A stretch of DNA of 64,000 nt from Micrococcaceae bacterium Sec5.8 (GTDB lineage Bacteria > Actinomycetota > Actinomycetes > Actinomycetales > Micrococcaceae): assembly GCA_039636775.1 (NCBI GenBank), contig CP143429.1, positions 1,674,001 through 1,738,000 on the forward strand. The letters are read 5' to 3'. The notes under the pieces were generated by a model, which ran no database searches, was not told the origin of the DNA, and saw nothing but the letters and a program-made list of their open reading frames with translations. The first letter of the stretch is position 1. Each line of letters begins with the position of its first letter. A program made the position numbers and the translations under genes. Of the stretch, positions 9,233 to 17,870 are shown one piece after another.

Positions 9233-10150
9233 ATGAGCGGTCACGACCACGACCTCGGCACGGCCGCGGCGGGCAATCGGCGCAAATTGATTCTAGTGTT
9301 CGCCATCACCTTCACCGTGATGGTCGCGGAGATCGTCGGCTCGGTTCTCACCGGCAGCCTGGCGCTTCTGGCCGATGCCGGCCACATGTTCACGGACTCG
9401 ACCGGGCTGCTGATCGCCCTGATCGCCGCCTCACTGGCCCTGAAACCGGCCACGGCCAAACGGACGTGGGGGTACAAGCGCGCAGAGATCATCGCCGCGG
9501 CCGGGCAGGCTGCCCTGCTGCTGGGCGTCGGCGGCTTCGTCATCATCGAGGGCATCCGCCGCCTGATCGAGCCCCCCGAAGTCGGCGGGTCAACGATGCT
9601 GTGGTTCGGCATCATCGGCCTGGCCGGCAACGCCGTCGGGCTGATCGTTCTGGCCTCGGGCCGGAACCATAACTTCAACATGAAGGCCGCCTTCCTGGAG
9701 GTGCTCAACGACGCCCTCGGCTCCGTCGCCGTCATCGTGGCCGCCATCATCATCGCCTTCACCGGATGGGTCCAGGCCGACGCCGTCGTGTCCATCCTGA
9801 TCGGCGTCCTGATCATCCCCCGCACGCTGAAGCTGCTCCGGGACACCGTGAACGTGCTGATGGAAAATGCCCCCCAAGGCTTGGACATGGCCCAGGTTCG
9901 CGAGCACATCCTTGCCGTGCCGCACGTCATCGACGTCCATGACCTGCACGCGTCCCTGGTCGCCTCGGGCACAGCTGTCCTTTCCGCCCACGTCACCGTC
10001 GAAGATACCTGCATGACCGACGGCCACGCTGCCGCCCTCCTGGCTGACCTGCAGAAATGCGTGGCCGAGCACTTCGACGTCAGCGTCGAACACTCCACCT
10101 TCCAGCTCGAACCAGCCGCCCATCGCGACCAGGAAAGCATCCACCACTGA
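9233..10150 (+). CDS. CDF-family Zn/Cd/Co efflux transporter (CzcD-like)
   Basis: A 305-residue cation diffusion facilitator exchanging cytosolic divalent metal for protons. The N-terminus has a short His-rich run (SGHDHDLG). The transport site is visible as LALLADAGHMFTDSTGLL in helix 2 (HxxxD) and LEVLNDALGSVAVIVAA in helix 5. Six transmembrane segments are followed by a ferredoxin-like cytoplasmic domain with conserved HVIDVHDLHASLV and HSTFQLEP. Length is normal. It lies 49 bases after the thioredoxin-like gene and overlaps the following dsbA-like gene by one base of the stop, so this is one operon. Confidence 0.92.
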   Translation: MSGHDHDLGTAAAGNRRKLILVFAITFTVMVAEIVGSVLTGSLALLADAGHMFTDSTGLLIALIAASLALKPATAKRTWGYKRAEIIAAAGQAALLLGVGGFVIIEGIRRLIEPPEVGGSTMLWFGIIGLAGNAVGLIVLASGRNHNFNMKAAFLEVLNDALGSVAVIVAAIIIAFTGWVQADAVVSILIGVLIIPRTLKLLRDTVNVLMENAPQGLDMAQVREHILAVPHVIDVHDLHASLVASGTAVLSAHVTVEDTCMTDGHAAALLADLQKCVAEHFDVSVEHSTFQLEPAAHRDQESIHH

Positions 10151-10839
10151 TGACACAAACCACGACAGCCCCCGCACCAGCGGACCCGGCCAAAAAGATC
10201 CGCTTGGTCCTCTGGATCCTCCTGGGCGTCATCGTTGCCGCCGGCCTGATCTGGTACGCCGTCTTCACCGCCACCAAAGTCGCCCAACCCCCGCCCCAAC
10301 CGGTCGCCGACGCGCAGCTGGTCCGCGAGGACAGCCACCGCGTTACCGCGCCCGTGACGGAGAAAGCCCAACTGGTCGAGTTCCTGGACTTCGAATGTGA
10401 ATCCTGTCTGGCAGCGCAGCCGCTCGTGGAGGACCTGAAGAAGGAATTCGGTGACCGGATCACCTTCGTCACCCGCTATTTCCCGCTTCCCGGTCACCGG
10501 AACTCCGGAACGGCGGCCTTGGCCGTGGAAGCCGCCGCGCAGCAGGGCAAGTACGAGCAGATGTACACCAAAATGTTCGACACCCAGCCGCAATGGGGCG
10601 AAAAGCAGGATTCCCAGGCACCTCTATTCAGAACCTACGCGCAGGAACTGGGCCTGGACTTGGCCAAGTACGACGCGGCCGTGGCGGACGAAAAAACTAT
10701 TGACCGGATCCGTAAAGACGTCGCCGACGGCAAAGCGCTCGGAGTGACCGGTACTCCGACCTTCTTCCTCGATGGCAGAAAACTGACACTCAGTACCGAG
10801 GCGGACTTCCGGCAGAAACTCACCGACGCCGCCAAGTAG
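10150..10839 (+). CDS. DsbA-family thioredoxin-fold protein, membrane anchored
   Basis: A 229-residue extracytoplasmic thiol oxidoreductase. One N-terminal membrane anchor (LVLWILLGVIVAAGLIWYAV) precedes a DsbA-like domain with the redox motif CESC (FLDFECESCLAAQPLVEDL), the RYFPLPGHRNSG segment typical of the family, and the cis-proline loop TGTPTFFLDG. The start at 10150 overlaps the CDF stop codon (TGATG), so the upstream in-frame extension to 10057 is rejected. Placement between a metal exporter and CopC suggests it keeps cell-surface metal-handling proteins in the right redox state; this is inferred from context. Confidence 0.88.
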   Translation: MTQTTTAPAPADPAKKIRLVLWILLGVIVAAGLIWYAVFTATKVAQPPPQPVADAQLVREDSHRVTAPVTEKAQLVEFLDFECESCLAAQPLVEDLKKEFGDRITFVTRYFPLPGHRNSGTAALAVEAAAQQGKYEQMYTKMFDTQPQWGEKQDSQAPLFRTYAQELGLDLAKYDAAVADEKTIDRIRKDVADGKALGVTGTPTFFLDGRKLTLSTEADFRQKLTDAAK

Positions 10840-10945
10840 GCGTCGTTCCCGGCCAAGCGGCAGCCCGAGCCGACCTGCAAGAGCCGGTACCTGTGATGCG
10901 GATCTGCAGCCCAGTCCCACCTCTTTCGTGAAAGAACAACACCCT

Positions 10946-11395
10946 ATGCGCGCACGATTCTCTTTCAAGACCCGCCTCCGCCTGGCAGCCATCGCGGCGA
11001 TCCTGATCCCCGTTGCCACGGCCGCCTCCCCGGCCCTGGCGCACGACTCGCTCTCAGCAACCAGCCCGGCCTCGGACGCAGTGCTCATCCACACCCCGGA
11101 ATCCGTGTCCCTGACACTGTCCGAGCCGCCGGCCGACTCCAAGAACCTGAACTTCAGCATCATCACCGTCACCGACGGCGCCGGCAAGACCGTCGGTGAC
11201 GGCACCGTGACCGTCTCCGGCCCGACGCTGTCGACCAAGCTTGCCGGGGGAGACCCCGGAACCTATAAGGTGCTGTGGCGGACGGTCTCCTCCGACGGGC
11301 ACCCGATCGAGGGAAACTACACCTTCACCGTCCAGACTCCGGCCGGACAAACGACCACCCCTTACCGGCCGCTGGCCCCGGCCGGGAACCGCTAA
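10946..11395 (+). CDS. CopC-domain copper resistance protein
   Basis: A 149-residue secreted protein with a clear signal peptide (RLAAIAAILIPVATAASPAL then ALAHDSL) and the CopC fold beginning AHDSLSATSPASDAVL, followed by PESVSLTLSEPP and the conserved WRTVSSDGHPIEGNYTFTV. The His directly after signal cleavage and the Asp-His of SDGHP correspond to the Cu(II) site of CopC. No CopD domain or gene follows, and the C-terminus is short and Pro/Thr-rich without a membrane anchor. The start is ATG at 10946. It is 106 bases downstream of the dsbA-like gene. Confidence 0.88.
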   Translation: MRARFSFKTRLRLAAIAAILIPVATAASPALAHDSLSATSPASDAVLIHTPESVSLTLSEPPADSKNLNFSIITVTDGAGKTVGDGTVTVSGPTLSTKLAGGDPGTYKVLWRTVSSDGHPIEGNYTFTVQTPAGQTTTPYRPLAPAGNR

Positions 11396-11407
11396 GCCAC
11401 CGCCGCC

Positions 11408-11695
11408 ATGGACCTCCGCCTCATCTCCCGGGTGCTGTTCCTGCGGGCCGTATGGCGGAGACGGGACCACTGGGACGCGGCCCGGATCACGGCTCATCAG
11501 GACCAAGCCTCGCGGGAGCTGCGCCACGCAGCCTACGCTGGCTCCGAGTTCTACCGGCGCCATCACGCCGGCCTGCACGATGCCCCTGCGGACCAGCTGC
11601 CGGCCGTGACAAAAGCAGACCTGATGGCCCACTTCGACAAAGCTGCCACGACAGCGGGGTGCGTATTGGATGGCGGTCCAGTGCAACTCACATAA
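11408..11695 (+). pseudogene. adenylate-forming enzyme (CoF synthetase/phenylacetate-CoA ligase-like), N-terminal fragment
   Basis: A 95-residue frame whose sequence (FLRAVWRRRDHWDAARITAH, ELRHAAYAGSEFYRRHHAGL, DQLPAVTKADLMAHFDKAAT) matches the N-terminal helical part of phenylacetate-CoA ligase/F390-synthetase-like adenylating enzymes of about 430 residues. The frame stops before any AMP-binding motif. The following bases do not continue the family, so the rest of the gene was lost, probably in the event that brought in the repeat copy starting at 11950. It lies 12 bases after copC. Confidence 0.6.
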
Positions 11696-11949
11696 CGAAG
11701 TGATCGCCAATTTCTGCACACCATGGGCAGAGCGTCTCCAGCGCCGGAATTGCACCTGCTCGATTCGGCAAAAACGAGGGAACCGGTCATGCGGCCAGGG
11801 GCAGATCGGACCATGAAGGGATGAAGGGAGGTGGATTCGGTATGCAGAGCCTGGAGACTCAATGCGACGTGCGGGCGTGCCGAACGTCCGTACCGAGCGC
11901 GTGCAGAAGCCCCTTGCAGCCGAGATTAAAATTCACCAGCAGGTCAGGT

Positions 11950-12621
11950 CTTTCAGGGCAAAGAAGCACCGCACCCTGTCTATGCGGGTGCGGCAGTTTG
12001 GGGGCTCTGGCGGGGAGAACTGGGGGTGTGGACAGTGTCCACACTTTGGGTCTCGGATTGGGCCGTACCGGTGCCGGACTGGCCCGGATTCCGTATGTTT
12101 CGGCGGGAGTCCAGTGTTTGCAAGGGCTGGAACCCGGTTCGAGTCCCACCTCGGGCACAGTGTTTCCGCAGGTCAGGGGTATTTTTGATGTTTTTTCGTG
12201 TGCACATTGTGCACACTCTCGCCTCTGATCTGACGTTCCGGGTGTGTGGGGTCCCGGATTGACCTATTTGGTTATGTGGGGGAGCGGCTCTCTACGGCGG
12301 ACCGAGTACCGTCCTGCGGGGCTTCGTCTGGAAGTTCATCATTGTTCTTCTTTTTGTTGGGTTTTCGCGTTCACTACTTCATGGTGGCCAGGGCCGCGTA
12401 CAACATGATTTCTGATTATTCTTTTTACCGACCCAAGGGTTGCGGCCGGTCCGGAATTTCCGCTCTGATACCTGTTCAAGCAGGAGTGCGGGGGCAACGG
12501 CATGACATGGCAACTGATCCGGAGCTGACCATGAGCTCGCTGAGCCTGGCAAGCCGGTAGGCGGGGCCGGCTTCGAGGGCGAGTTGCAGGAACTGGTGGG
12601 CTTTGCTGGCATGGCCTTCCC
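11950..12621. repeat. long direct repeat, copy A
   Basis: First of five same-orientation copies (others at 33785, 36978, 42708 and 58110). In order: a GC-rich hairpin (CCGCACCC 11969-11976 with GGGTGCGG 11986-11993); palindrome P1 at 12026-12044; a tRNA-3'-end-like 23-mer at 12136-12158; palindrome P2 (GTGTGCACATTGTGCACAC) at 12198-12216; a conserved run with a TCCGGG/CCCGGA hairpin near 12238-12262; and finally a minus-strand tail that translates as the end of a DUF4192-like protein (HQFLQLALEAGPAYRLARLS). No full gene is present inside it. P1 starts exactly 172 bases before P2. Confidence 0.9.
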
Positions 12622-12649
12622 AGCCTCGAAGCCCTGCGCCGCGGGATGC

Positions 12650-13054
12650 CCCGGTTGTCTGGAAACTCGACCGGCTCGGCCGGGACCTTCGGCATCTGGT
12701 TAGCATCGTCCGCGACCTGACCGAACGCGGCGTCGGACTCAGGGTCCTCACGGGCCAGTGCGCCGCCATCGACACCACCACTGCCTCCGGCAAGCTCGTC
12801 TTCGGAATCTTCGCAGCCCTCGCCGAATTCGAACGCGAACTCATCTCGGAGCGCACCACCGCAGGCCTCACCGCCGCCCGCGTCCGCGGTCGCCACGGTG
12901 GACGCCCCTGCAAGATGCCCCCGCCAATCTCCGGCTTGCCATGGCCTCCATGGGCAAGCCCGGAACAAAAGTCAGCGACGTCTGCACCGAACTCGGTATC
13001 ACTCGACAGACCCTCTGCCTGCACGTCTTACCCACCGGGGGAGCTGCGCCCTGA
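12650..13054 (+). pseudogene. serine recombinase/resolvase, truncated and frameshifted
   Basis: The frame VVWKLDRLGRDLRHLVSIVR, GVGLRVLTGQCAAIDTTTA, and FGIFAALAEFERELISERT is the distal catalytic domain of a Tn3-type resolvase/invertase; the C-terminal helix-turn-helix follows as DVCTELGITRQTLCLHV, but in a different frame, so a frameshift lies near 12905. The first roughly 60 residues with the catalytic serine are absent, replaced by repeat copy A and the DUF4192-like tail. The recombinase cannot be active. It marks a former transposon or integron-like insertion next to the repeat. Confidence 0.85.
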
Positions 13055-13201
13055 CGCTAAAAGCTCATCTCCCGATGAACGGATAGGGAAGGGCGCAGAT
13101 GGCGTCCTCAAGAGCGCAGCACGAACAACAGACCCGCTGAGGCCACGGCGAAGGTGGAGTGGCGGCAGGATTAGGACATCGCCCGGTGACAGGATAATTG
13201 C

Positions 13202-13723
13202 ATGACTATGGCCCGGTCAGGCCTGTTGATTGCGCTGGTGGCGGTCGCCGAGATATGCGGTGCCTGGCTGGTGTGGCAGGCGGTCCTGGAGGACAAGGCG
13301 TGGCGGTGGGCCGGGGTGGGGGTCATCACGCTGGGAATCTATGGTTTCGTCGCGGCCCTGCAGGCGGACGCGCATTTCGGCCGCATCCTCGCGGCATACG
13401 GCGGGGTGTTTGTCGCTGGGTCTCTTGCGTGGGGCATAATCTTTGACGGCTTCCGATCGGACCGCTGGGACATCATCGGATCGGGGATATGTCTGGCCGG
13501 CGTGGTTGTCATCATGTTCGGGCCTCGGGGCCTCGGGGCCTCGGATGACCGTTGTCCACCGGGGAGCCAGCCAGCGGTTTCAGGGCCGGCCCCGGCTCTC
13601 CGGGTACCGGATATTCAGCTGCTTGGCATGGAAGTCGAAGTGCAGAGTGGGGTAGGCGTAGACCTCCTGAAGCGTCATGACGGGCTTGAAGAACGGGTCC
13701 CACCTGTCGGGGAACGGCATTGA
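13202..13723 (+). CDS. YnfA/UPF0060 family membrane protein with run-on C-terminus
   Basis: The first 110 residues are a four-helix YnfA-family membrane protein ([71 protein letters not shown]). The family normally ends here, at about 108 residues. The DNA then holds three exact tandem copies of GGGCCTCG (13520-13543). With two copies the frame would end GPRGLG-stop (112 residues); with three it runs on to 13723 as low-complexity sequence antisense to the next gene. The added tail is therefore probably an accident of repeat expansion. YnfA proteins are small multidrug-transporter-like; the function of this group is unsettled. Confidence 0.82.
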   Translation: MTMARSGLLIALVAVAEICGAWLVWQAVLEDKAWRWAGVGVITLGIYGFVAALQADAHFGRILAAYGGVFVAGSLAWGIIFDGFRSDRWDIIGSGICLAGVVVIMFGPRGLGASDDRCPPGSQPAVSGPAPALRVPDIQLLGMEVEVQSGVGVDLLKRHDGLEERVPPVGERH

Positions 13724-14122
13724 GCGGGCGAGGGATCGGGAGCTCTCTCTTTCCAGGGTCCCTGACAGGGCATTGATGGTTCGTTCCATTTTCCGGCCCA
13801 TTCTCCGCCGGTTGTAGACGAGGGCTGCGGCCCGGGAGCCCCAGTAATTCACAGCATCGAACGGGCGGGTCCCCGCGTTCAGCGCGGCGGCAAATGCTTT
13901 TCCGGCAGGCCTGGGGAGTCGGCTGACGACCCGAACAAGGGGAAGCAGGGCGCGGACAACCATGTAGCCGAAGACCATGTGGAACAGCAGCTCTTCATTG
14001 GTCCACCGCGTGCCGTCGCTTTTGCGGTGGAGTTCAGCCGAGGTTGTGCTCGCGAGCCAGGTGTCGAGGAGGTGGGAAGTACGGCAGTACCCGAACGTGA
14101 TCTCGTCCCTTGTTGGCTCCAT
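13580..14122 (-). CDS. DinB-like fold protein
   Basis: A 180-residue protein beginning [20 protein letters not shown]. It resembles the DinB/YfiT-type four-helix bundle family: the N-terminal helix with HLLDTWL, the central [18 protein letters not shown] with one candidate metal His, and a C-terminal [18 protein letters not shown] with further His residues, giving a possible three-His metal site. Many DinB-like proteins are thiol transferases (mycothiol or bacillithiol dependent), but no function can be assigned here. ATG at 14122 is chosen because the longer frame upstream overlaps the next minus-strand gene. Its 3' end overlaps the run-on tail of the convergent YnfA gene. Confidence 0.6.
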   Translation of the reverse strand: MEPTRDEITFGYCRTSHLLDTWLASTTSAELHRKSDGTRWTNEELLFHMVFGYMVVRALLPLVRVVSRLPRPAGKAFAAALNAGTRPFDAVNYWGSRAAALVYNRRRMGRKMERTINALSGTLERESSRSLARSMPFPDRWDPFFKPVMTLQEVYAYPTLHFDFHAKQLNIRYPESRGRP

Positions 14123-14139
14123 GGCGTTCTCACCGCGCC

Positions 14140-14466
14140 TCAGGTTGGCGGCCCCACCCGAGGCCCGGCACCGCGGATTGCTGCGCGTAGGGGTTCCAGG
14201 TCTGGTTGTCCTACGAATCCGCGTCGGCTTGGATACACCCGGCATGTGAGGGCCGGCGCCGCGTTGGATGGGAAAAGATCTGTCCCGTCAATGATGAAGG
14301 AGGGAGATCCTCGAAATGACACTGCTGTCGCATCAGCGTCTGTGGTGATCTCCGTGACGGTGAGTGTCGCCGGATCGATGCCTTCCAGCTCCAACGCGTT
14401 GGCGAACAGTTCCCGGGCCGAGCGGCTGTGGGGGCAACCCGGAATGGTCAGTAGTTCAATGTGCAT
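14140..14466 (-). CDS. thioredoxin-fold 'DF family' small protein, second paralogue
   Basis: A 108-residue paralogue of the protein at 8869. The same order of motifs is seen: MHIELLTIPGCPHSRSARE with a single Cys in GCPH, FRGSPSFIIDGTDLFP, and ALTCRVYPSRRGFVG. It starts at ATG 14466 and ends 17 bases before the DinB-like gene on the same strand, suggesting one transcript. Having two copies around metal-resistance genes suggests a thiol- or metal-linked role, but the activity is unknown. Confidence 0.72.
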   Translation of the reverse strand: MHIELLTIPGCPHSRSARELFANALELEGIDPATLTVTEITTDADATAVSFRGSPSFIIDGTDLFPSNAAPALTCRVYPSRRGFVGQPDLEPLRAAIRGAGPRVGPPT

Positions 14467-14574
14467 GGCCTCATTATGACCCCTGAGATCAACGAAGGGG
14501 GCGGAGGTCCCTCGACTGATCGTGGGCCATCTGATCTGCCGCCTATCCTGTCCTAGACAGGAGACCCGAAAGGG

Positions 14575-15147
14575 TTAGCTGACGGTGAGCTGGGTATACA
14601 TGCCGGCGGCGTAGTGGCCCGGGAGATTGCAGGCCAGTTCATACCGACCTGGCGGCAGCGTGACGGTGACCCAGCCTGACGCGCCGGGAAGGATTCCTTG
14701 CCCGGAGCCTTCGGCGCAGGTGTTGGACGCTTCCCCGAGACTGCCGGCCTCATCGATTTTGGCGTCCCCGCCGATCGGGCGCGTGCCGGGGACCTGGTTC
14801 TCGGGAAGGGGAAGGATGATGAGTTCATGGCTGATGGTGCCCGCGTTGGTGACCAGGAAGGACACCGTGCCGTGGGCCACGGTGCTTCGGTCTGCGGTCA
14901 TGCGCATGGCCCCGCCCATGGTGCCGTTTCGTGGGCCCATCATGGGCCCGCCCATGTTGGTCAGTGAAACACTGACAACCGGACCGGGAAGATTCGGTGC
15001 CACGCAGCGGGTCCGGGACAGAAAACCGGTGCCCCCGGGATTCACAAGACCGCCCACGACGCCGACTGCCACGAGGGACAGCGCGGTCAGAAGGACCACG
15101 GATGCGATCCCGAGGATAACCTGTCCTCGGCGGCTCAACTGCTTCAC
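14575..15147 (-). CDS. secreted/anchored cupredoxin-like protein
   Basis: A 190-residue exported blue-copper-type protein. An N-terminal hydrophobic anchor or signal (GIASVVLLTALSLVAVGVVG) leads into a Met-rich stretch (NMGGPMMGPRNGTMGGAMRM) and then a cupredoxin domain with type-1 copper ligands: His in AGTISHELIILPL, then Cys, His and Met in YELACNLPGHYAAGMYTQL. This resembles sulfocyanin/plastocyanin-like domains. It is the last gene of the unit that starts at 17798 and overlaps the preceding SHOCT gene stop by four bases. It could accept electrons from, or buffer copper for, the multicopper oxidase of the same unit. Confidence 0.85.
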   Translation of the reverse strand: MKQLSRRGQVILGIASVVLLTALSLVAVGVVGGLVNPGGTGFLSRTRCVAPNLPGPVVSVSLTNMGGPMMGPRNGTMGGAMRMTADRSTVAHGTVSFLVTNAGTISHELIILPLPENQVPGTRPIGGDAKIDEAGSLGEASNTCAEGSGQGILPGASGWVTVTLPPGRYELACNLPGHYAAGMYTQLTVS

Positions 15148-15401
15148 TCCTGGCGCCTGAGCGCCGTGCGCCGGGCGGTGAACTCCTGTTCGTCGATTTC
15201 CCCGCGGGCGAAGCGCTCAGTAAGAATACGCTCAGCGTCGTGGTGCGGCGGCCGCTGTGGGGCCGGTCCCTCACCCGGATGTGGGCGCCGGACCAGGAGC
15301 ACAACGACAGTGACTACTCCGCCCCAGAAAATCAGCATCAACACGGCCATGGCTACCCACGCGCCGATACCCCAGCCATTCCAGTCCCAGCCATACATCA
15401 T
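15144..15401 (-). CDS. short membrane protein with SHOCT domain
   Basis: An 85-residue protein: an aromatic N-terminus (MMYGWDWNGWGIGAWVAM), one transmembrane helix (AVLMLIFWGGVVTVVVLLV), a short linker, and a C-terminal SHOCT motif (ILTERFARGEIDEQEFTARR). The start at 15401 follows a good ribosome-binding site (GAGGAGGTCTGATC). SHOCT is a small helical module of uncertain role, often found in oligomerising membrane proteins. Two other SHOCT proteins in this copper island (17529-17798 and 18756-20408) share its layout. It precedes the cupredoxin gene with a four-base overlap. Confidence 0.82.
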   Translation of the reverse strand: MMYGWDWNGWGIGAWVAMAVLMLIFWGGVVTVVVLLVRRPHPGEGPAPQRPPHHDAERILTERFARGEIDEQEFTARRTALRRQE

Positions 15402-15594
15402 GATCAGACCTCCTCTGGCGAAACTACGTCGGTCCCGCTTCCCGGAACAGTGCCCAAAGGCCCGGCGGGTGTATGGCGGGTGTATACAGTCTGCTTCAGG
15501 GGCCGGCGGCGGCAGCCATGCTCCGATGCGCATGCGGACACAATGATCTCTTTTTCGCGTCCCATGAGCCGCCGGTCCGGAGGCCGGCCGGGTC

Positions 15595-16005
15595 TCAGGC
15601 GGTTTGAAGCTCTTTCAATGCGGCCCGGAGCCGGTCATCGGCTTCGCCGGCGACCAGGGCGACGGCAGGGGCGTCACTGAGCTTGACCATTGTCTCCGGG
15701 TCGATCGTTTGGATGACGGTCGCGTTGGCGTCGCTGCCGCGCCGGATGACGACGTTGCACGGAAGGAGCAGGCCCATGTCCGGTTCCGCGGTGAGAGCGC
15801 GCTGGGCCAGGGCGGGATTGCAGACGCCCAGGATGAGGTAGTCGCCCAGGGCCTTTCCGCTCTCCTCCCCGAGCTTGGCCTCAAAGGTTGAGCGGACATC
15901 GATCTCGGAGAGGACCCCGAAGCCCTGGCCCAGGAGCGCCTCCCTGGTCCGGCGCACCGCTTCCTCGTACGGCAGGGCGACGGTGATGGTGTGTGCGTAG
16001 CTCAT
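15595..16005 (-). CDS. DUF302-domain protein
   Basis: A 136-residue soluble protein of the DUF302 family. It starts MSYAHTITVALPYEEAVRRT and continues EALLGQGFGVLSEIDVRSTF, YLILGVCNPALAQRALTAEP and DMGLLLPCNVVIRRG, the usual family blocks, including the conserved CNP. DUF302 proteins recur next to copper and sulfur genes; the biochemical role is not established. It lies 54 bases downstream of the multicopper oxidase on the same strand, and a gap of 193 bases separates it from the next SHOCT gene, which may therefore have its own promoter. Confidence 0.88.
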   Translation of the reverse strand: MSYAHTITVALPYEEAVRRTREALLGQGFGVLSEIDVRSTFEAKLGEESGKALGDYLILGVCNPALAQRALTAEPDMGLLLPCNVVIRRGSDANATVIQTIDPETMVKLSDAPAVALVAGEADDRLRAALKELQTA

Positions 16006-16059
16006 GGATATGCTCCTTTATTGGGTTTCACGGTGAGTCATTGACGCCGCATCGCCGTG

Positions 16060-17529
16060 TCACCGGGATTCGATGAGGCCCATCATGCCGCTGTCCTCGT
16101 GGTCGAGGATATGGCAGTGGTAGACGGTCTTGCCGGTGAAATCATCGAACGCGATCCGGACTCGCACGCTGCTGCGGGCCGGGACGTTGACCACATCCTG
16201 CCACTCGGGGTCGGATACGGGCCGGCCGGCCTGTTCGATGATCTGCATGGGCCATACGTGCAGATGAAAAGGGTGGTCCATTGGGCTGGTGTTCGTCAGC
16301 GTCCACTCCTCGAGGGCCCCGTCCGGGACGGTGGTGTCAATCCGGTCCGGGTCGAAAGGTTTGCCGTTAAAGGTGAAGCTCATTCCCGACCCCATGCCCA
16401 TGCCCATTCCCATTCCCATTGCGAAGGTCAGTTCCCGCCGTGCCGTGACCGCAGCTGACCGCAGGTCCCGGGGTGCAGGCTGGGCCGGGAGCGGCTCCGC
16501 GGACGGGGCCGGTCCGCCGCTGACGGCATAGGTGGCCAGGACGGTGCCGTTGGGGTCGGTCTGGGCCTGTTGGCCTCCGGTGCTGGCGCCCATCATGGAT
16601 CCTGCGGTTCCCCTGTCCACCGCCAGGGTGCGCAGCACGGCCGTGCCGGTGGCCGCGGTGACGAGGAGGTCGGCCCGGTTGCCTGGAGCCAGCACCACCT
16701 CATCAACGTCCCGGGGGTTCTGATAGCGGCCGGAGTCGAGTCCAAGCAGCTGCAGGCGCTGGCCGTCGAGGCGCAGTTTCAAGTACCGGGCGGTGCAGGC
16801 GTTGATGATCCTCCACCGCTCGCGTTCTGCCGGTTTGGCCGAAAGTTGCGGGTTTAACTGGCCGTTGACCAGAACGAGGCTGCCTTCCCGGCCCATCATT
16901 TTCTCCATCGCCGACACCGCAGCGACGCTTCCGTCGCTGTTCAGCGAGATGTCCGAGATGACCATGACCCGGTCTCGTGCGACCGGGACAGGGTGCGGGT
17001 CCTCGACGATGATGGCACCGTACAGTCCGCCGAAGACCTGGTCGGCGACCGTGCCATGGTGGTGGGGGTGGTACCAGTACACGCCCGGAGGGTGGTCCGC
17101 GGGGAGGCGGTATTCGTAATCGAAGGATGTTCCGGGGTCAACGGAGAGGAGCACGTTGTCGCTGTTGCCCTGGGGGGAGACGTGCAGGCCGTGGACGTGC
17201 AGGTTGGTCGGATCCCGCAGGCCGTTCTCCAATGTTAGGTTCACCCGGTCACCGGGCCTCAGGAACATCGTCGGGCCGGGCACTGACCCGTTGTAGGTCA
17301 ACACGGTGGCGTTCGTGCCGGCGATCCGTGCCTGAGCCTGTACCGCTCTCAGGCGCACCTGGAGCATCCCGTTGCTGCTGCGGAGGACCTCGGGTTCACT
17401 GAAGTCCTGTCCGCCCGTCGACCGGTACCCGGCTCCGGAGCCCCACAACAGGCCTGCCGCGCCCGTCAGTGCGGCTGCGGTTCCGGCGCCCCCCAGGATG
17501 AGGGCGGTGCGTCGGCGGACAGGCCGCAT
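16060..17529 (-). CDS. multicopper oxidase (MmcO-like), exported
   Basis: A 489-residue three-domain multicopper oxidase, likely oxidising toxic Cu(I) outside the membrane. The four copper-ligand blocks are intact: NLHVHGLHVS, YWYHPHHHGTVADQ, MDHPFHLHVWP and HCHILDHEDSGMM. The N-terminus (MRPVRRRTALILGGAGTAAA) has an Arg pair followed by a hydrophobic segment, consistent with Tat export. A (GM)n run, MGMGMGMGMGSGM, sits before the last domain and is encoded by CCCATG/CCCATT hexamers at 16391-16420; Met-rich loops in CueO-like oxidases bind Cu(I). The start codon overlaps the stop of the preceding SHOCT gene by one base, so both are controlled from the CsoR-like site at 17871. Confidence 0.93.
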   Translation of the reverse strand: MRPVRRRTALILGGAGTAAALTGAAGLLWGSGAGYRSTGGQDFSEPEVLRSSNGMLQVRLRAVQAQARIAGTNATVLTYNGSVPGPTMFLRPGDRVNLTLENGLRDPTNLHVHGLHVSPQGNSDNVLLSVDPGTSFDYEYRLPADHPPGVYWYHPHHHGTVADQVFGGLYGAIIVEDPHPVPVARDRVMVISDISLNSDGSVAAVSAMEKMMGREGSLVLVNGQLNPQLSAKPAERERWRIINACTARYLKLRLDGQRLQLLGLDSGRYQNPRDVDEVVLAPGNRADLLVTAATGTAVLRTLAVDRGTAGSMMGASTGGQQAQTDPNGTVLATYAVSGGPAPSAEPLPAQPAPRDLRSAAVTARRELTFAMGMGMGMGMGSGMSFTFNGKPFDPDRIDTTVPDGALEEWTLTNTSPMDHPFHLHVWPMQIIEQAGRPVSDPEWQDVVNVPARSSVRVRIAFDDFTGKTVYHCHILDHEDSGMMGLIESR

Positions 17530-17798
17530 CAGCTGTCGCCCTTGAGGATTTTGAGACGTTCCTGGTATTCCTCCGCGGTCAGCTCGCCCCTGGCAAAGCG
17601 TTCATCCAGGATCTCCCGGGGTGTGCCTCCACTGCCCGCAGGCCCGGCGCCCCTGCCGTCAAGGGAGCCTGTGGGTCCGCCGCGGCGCCTCCCGGCCGAG
17701 AGAAACCAAATCCCGAGACCGGCAAGCAGCAGGACCCCGACGATCAGCAGCAGCCAGAACATCCCCGTCCAGCCCATGCCTGATCCGTATCCACCCAT
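17529..17798 (-). CDS. short membrane protein with SHOCT domain
   Basis: An 89-residue protein starting MGGYGSGMGWTGMFW, with one transmembrane helix (LLLIVGVLLLAGLGIWFLS), a basic stretch, a Gly/Pro-rich linker and a SHOCT motif (ILDERFARGELTAEEYQERL). It is the first gene after the CsoR-like operator at 17871, so it is probably copper-induced along with the oxidase downstream. Its N-terminal MGGYGSG is nearly identical to that of the 550-residue SHOCT fusion at 18756-20408, which points to a shared origin of the two leaders. The function is unknown. Confidence 0.82.
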   Translation of the reverse strand: MGGYGSGMGWTGMFWLLLIVGVLLLAGLGIWFLSAGRRRGGPTGSLDGRGAGPAGSGGTPREILDERFARGELTAEEYQERLKILKGDS

Positions 17799-17870
17799 CA
17801 CTACCGTCTCCTTACCCCGCAAAACCGGTACTGACCGGCCTGCGATGATCACTTTCGAGACTACACCCTC

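Noticed and set aside
12060..12160. An intact tRNA-Leu gene in the repeat copies.
   Set aside because: Only the T-loop and acceptor 3' strand are recognisable. The T-stem 5' strand does not pair, and no acceptor 5' strand, D-arm or anticodon arm can be drawn.
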